From Pseudonocardia sp. TRM90224 (GTDB taxonomy: Bacteria > Actinomycetota > Actinomycetes > Mycobacteriales > Pseudonocardiaceae), in contig NZ_JAJGSX010000061.1 of the NCBI RefSeq assembly GCF_021245725.1, forward strand, positions 1 to 36,291: a stretch of DNA of 36,291 nt. Reading direction: 5' to 3'. Made by a program: the position numbers and the translations under genes. Below are positions 33,807 through 36,291 of the stretch, piece by piece. The notes below the pieces were generated by a model. It was not told where the DNA came from. It was given only the letters and a program-made list of their open reading frames with translations, and made no database searches. The number at the start of each line of letters is the position of its first letter. Position 1 is the stretch's first letter.

Positions 33807-34670
33807 ATGCTGACGACCGGCAAGGTCATCCTGGATGTCGCCAACGAGCACAGCTTCGCCGTGCCCGCCTTCAACATCAGTGACTGGGCAATGTTCCAGG
33901 GGATCGTGGAGATCAGCGAAGAGACGAACGCCCCGCTCATCGTCGCCATCCATCCCGACGAGGTGCGGCACATCGGCCGCGAGATGATCAGCGGCATCAT
34001 CGAGCGCGCGCACCGCTCGACGGTCCCGATCGCGATCCACTGGGACCACGGCGCCACCTACGAGCAGATCCTGGAGGCGTTCCGGTTCGGGTTCACCTCC
34101 GTGATGATCGACGGCTCGCTGAAGCCGTTCGACGAGAACGTGGCGATCTCCCGTCGGGTGACCGATTCGGCGCACGCCCTCGGCCTGTCGGTCGAGGCCG
34201 AGCTCGGCACCATCGGCGCGAACGACAGCTATGCCGAGGGCGGCTCCACCGAGATCATCTACACCGATCCCGACGACGCCGTCACGTTCGTCGAGCAGAC
34301 CGGCGTGGACAGCCTGGCCGTGGCCATCGGCACCTTCCACGGCCTCTACCCGGCCCACTTGAAGCCCGAGCTCAAGCTCGACCTGCTCAAGGAGATCAAG
34401 AGCCGGGTCTCGATCCCGCTGGTGCTGCACGGCGGCTCCGGCAACCCGGACGACGAGATCCGGGAGGCCGCGCGGATCGGCATCAACAAGATCAACATCT
34501 CGACCGACATCAAGATCGCGTACCACGAGCGGATGCGCGAGGTGCTGGGCAACGACCCGAAGACGCGCGAACCGAATGCCATCCAGCCCGCGTGCATCGA
34601 GGCCATGAACGTCGTCGCCGCCCACAAGATCGAGCTGTTCGGTGCCGCCGGCAAGGCCTCCCTCTACTGA
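33807..34670 (+). CDS. Class II (zinc) ketose-bisphosphate aldolase, KbaY/GatY/FbaA family
   Basis: The 287-residue protein has the class II aldolase plan: FNISDWAMFQGIV near the start, the active-site Asp80-His81 in HWDHGAT (usually HLDHG), the VEAELG loop, His in GTFHGLYP and the phosphate-binding LHGGSGNPDDEI. AGGAG precedes ATG 33807. Members cleave fructose-, tagatose- or related ketose phosphates into dihydroxyacetone phosphate and an aldehyde. Its place in a sugar-uptake operon with a kinase suggests it cleaves the kinase product. Which sugar is not decided by sequence. Confidence 0.9.
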   Translation: MLTTGKVILDVANEHSFAVPAFNISDWAMFQGIVEISEETNAPLIVAIHPDEVRHIGREMISGIIERAHRSTVPIAIHWDHGATYEQILEAFRFGFTSVMIDGSLKPFDENVAISRRVTDSAHALGLSVEAELGTIGANDSYAEGGSTEIIYTDPDDAVTFVEQTGVDSLAVAIGTFHGLYPAHLKPELKLDLLKEIKSRVSIPLVLHGGSGNPDDEIREAARIGINKINISTDIKIAYHERMREVLGNDPKTREPNAIQPACIEAMNVVAAHKIELFGAAGKASLY

Positions 34671-34671
34671 C

Positions 34672-35874
34672 GTGAGCAGCGCGTCCCGTGTCGTACTGGG
34701 CCTCGGCGGCTGCGTCGACCACGAAATGACGCTCACCGCGGACGTGCTCGAGCGGCTGGTCACCGGGTACGGCATCCGCGCGGGGGAACTGGCGTCGCCC
34801 CCGCCAGTGGTGGCCGACGAGCGGGACCTCGTGGTGTCGATCCTCGGGTACGTGGCCCGTGGCGGGGGCGGTGAGCACTTCGTCGCCTCCGCCTCGGCGC
34901 TCGCGACCTTCACCGACCGGTTCCCGCACCGGACCACGCTGGGCGGCACCTCGGTGCGGGCCGGGATCCTGATGAGCCGGCTGGGCGTGCCCTCCACGTT
35001 CCACCTGGTCAGCATCAACGACACGGTGCGCCGACTGCTCCCACCGGACATCGACCACATCTGCAGCGGCGTCGAGGACACCTACCACCCCCACCTGATC
35101 GTCCAGTACGACCGGGACCTGCGGATCCGGGCCGGCGACCTCGACATCGTCGCGCCGTTCCCCAACCGGCTGATCTACGTCAACGACCCCGCCAACGAGG
35201 CCATGCTGCTCGCCGACGAGCTCGGCGCGCGGCTCCGCACGGCCGAGGTCTTCCTGATCTCCGGGTTCAACGCCATGCGCGACGAGGACGCGCTCGCCGA
35301 ACGGCTCGCCGCGCTGCGCTCCCACATGCGGCAGCTGCCGCCCGGCGCGGTGACCTACTTCGAGGACGCGGCGTACCACGAGCCTGCCTTCAGCCGCCGG
35401 GTGCGAGACGCGCTGCTCGAAACGATCGACGTGTACGGCATGAACGAGGACGAGATGCAGTCCTATGTCGGACACCCCGTCGACCTGCTCTCGGTGCGGG
35501 AGGTCGCGGAGACGCTCACGGCCATGCACACGATCGTCCCGGTGCCGACGCTGGTGCTGCACACGAAGTACTGGGCGGTGGCGCTCGGCGCGCGCGCCCG
35601 CGAGTACACCGCGGCCTTGGACACCGGCACGGTGATGGCTGCCACCCGCTACGGCCACGGCGACGGGTTCACCGGCGAGGACGTCGACAACATGCGCCGG
35701 CGATCACGGCGGCCCGAATCCGTCGCCTTCGCGGCGGCGCTGCACGAACGGATGGGCGACGCCGTCCGCTGCGCACCGGGCTTCGCGCTCGACGTCGCGC
35801 ACCCGACGACCGTCGGGCTCGGCGACACCTTCGTCGGCGGCTTCCTCGCCGCGCTGGCGTCAGCGCGGCCATAA
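34672..35874 (+). CDS. ADP-dependent phosphofructokinase/glucokinase family protein
   Basis: The 400-residue protein belongs to the ribokinase-like fold but matches the ADP-dependent PFK/GK family better than PfkB. It has GGTSVRAG, an FLISGFNAM segment, an EDAAYHE motif, the signature VYGMNEDEM (NxxE) and the catalytic TVGLGDTF (GxGD). This family uses ADP as phosphate donor in archaea and animals and is less studied in bacteria. GTG 34672 lies one base after the aldolase stop, so translation is coupled. It probably phosphorylates the imported sugar or its derivative before aldol cleavage. The 3' end overlaps the HNH fragment by 15 bases. Confidence 0.78.
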   Translation: MSSASRVVLGLGGCVDHEMTLTADVLERLVTGYGIRAGELASPPPVVADERDLVVSILGYVARGGGGEHFVASASALATFTDRFPHRTTLGGTSVRAGILMSRLGVPSTFHLVSINDTVRRLLPPDIDHICSGVEDTYHPHLIVQYDRDLRIRAGDLDIVAPFPNRLIYVNDPANEAMLLADELGARLRTAEVFLISGFNAMRDEDALAERLAALRSHMRQLPPGAVTYFEDAAYHEPAFSRRVRDALLETIDVYGMNEDEMQSYVGHPVDLLSVREVAETLTAMHTIVPVPTLVLHTKYWAVALGARAREYTAALDTGTVMAATRYGHGDGFTGEDVDNMRRRSRRPESVAFAAALHERMGDAVRCAPGFALDVAHPTTVGLGDTFVGGFLAALASARP

Positions 35875-36291
35875 CGAGTGGAGCGGTTGTCGTCGTGGTA
35901 CTCGGTCCGGATCCACCCATCTGGGCGGAATGAATTCCGGTAGACCATCCACCATTCGCACGATCCATTCGCTGGCATGTATTTCGCGGTGGTGCATTCG
36001 GCATAGCATGACGAGGTTGTCGATTTCAGTTGGTCCACCATTCTGCCATTCGACGACATGGTGGATGTCGCACCAACTCGCCGGGCGGCCACATCGTGCA
36101 CATCCGCGGTCACGATCAGTCACCGCGCGTCGCATTCCGTCGGGAATCACCCGCGTCGAGCGGCCGATGTCGAGGGGTTGGCTGTCGCTGTTCATGACGA
36201 TCGGGATGACTGCGGCGTTGCAGGCGAGCTGGCGGAGGTCTTTGGTGGTGATAGCGCCGCCGAAATCGAGGATCGCGGTGCGGACCCGGGT
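35860..36291 (-). CDS. DUF222/HNH endonuclease family protein, C-terminal part (5' truncated by window edge)
   Basis: This minus-strand frame runs from the last base of the window. It has the HNH core CDIHHVVEWQNGG and NLVMLCRMHHREIH, nearly identical in protein to the copy at 1-519. Silent differences are frequent, so the copies are related but not freshly duplicated, except that the outermost ~95 bases are almost identical. It ends DPDRVPRRQPLHSLWPR inside the 3' end of the kinase gene, while the other copy continues differently after DPDQEPRRRP. Both ends were probably altered by rearrangement. Confidence 0.85.
   Translation of the reverse strand, partial: TRVRTAILDFGGAITTKDLRQLACNAAVIPIVMNSDSQPLDIGRSTRVIPDGMRRAVTDRDRGCARCGRPASWCDIHHVVEWQNGGPTEIDNLVMLCRMHHREIHASEWIVRMVDGLPEFIPPRWVDPDRVPRRQPLHSLWPR
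35890..36291 (-). repeat. Right arm of the inverted DUF222-HNH repeat
   Basis: This is the partner of bases 1-400. Recombination between the arms could invert the ~35 kb between them, if the arms really belong to one molecule in this order. Confidence 0.85.

Noticed and set aside
34672..35874. Annotation of the kinase as ordinary PfkB
   Set aside because: The GMNEDEM signature, the EDAAYHE motif, the 400-residue length and the GLGDTF ending suit the ADP-dependent PFK/GK family better.
1..36291. CRISPR arrays, tRNA and rRNA genes, IS transposases or integrases
   Set aside because: No regularly spaced repeat-spacer pattern, cloverleaf, rRNA-like stretch or transposase/integrase motif was seen by eye.

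Overview
The window is high-GC DNA with actinobacterial gene style: GTG starts, 4-base start/stop overlaps, several ECF sigma factors, a Tat lipoprotein and multicopy DUF222/HNH genes. A Pseudonocardiales-like actinomycete is a reasonable guess, but no rRNA or phylogenetic marker is present. Both ends lie inside inverted copies of a DUF222-HNH endonuclease gene, so this looks like a contig that stopped at a multicopy repeat.

Layout. 1-2.4 kb: truncated HNH gene, a secreted protein with two CAP domains, and a TetR regulator divergent from a DHA2-type MFS exporter. 4.0-12.0 kb: the most distinctive part, a tightly coupled plus-strand operon. It encodes an SbnA-like PLP enzyme, a membrane protein with the carrier domain, six membrane segments and three soluble domains of Pls/PosA poly(amino acid) synthetases but no adenylation domain, a separate protein with a partial condensation-like region plus A and T domains, and a SyrP-like Fe(II)/2-oxoglutarate oxygenase. 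I read it as a split isopeptide-polymer or amide assembly line. An unusual palindrome pair ends it.

12.1-19.1 kb: two parallel ECF41 sigma modules, each paired with a flavin/NAD oxidoreductase, one followed by a GNAT acetyltransferase and the other by a VOC protein. A pRiA4b ORF-3-like gene lies between them. One module carries a near-perfect ECF41-type promoter. 19.2-26.7 kb: an LD-carboxypeptidase, then an alpha-galactoside operon (binding protein, two permeases, GH36 alpha-galactosidase) divergent from a LacI regulator, with two palindromic operators between them.

26.7-28.8 kb: a scarred region. A duplicated 3' fragment of a cysteine hydrolase gene and a deleted remnant of a second GH36 gene bracket a CGNR zinc-finger regulator and an EamA transporter. 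28.8-35.9 kb: a cysteine hydrolase and a DeoR regulator on the minus strand, then a plus-strand sugar operon with a binding protein, two permeases, a class II aldolase and an ADP-dependent phosphofructokinase/glucokinase-like kinase. Neither ABC system has its own ATPase, which suggests a shared MsiK-type ATPase elsewhere.
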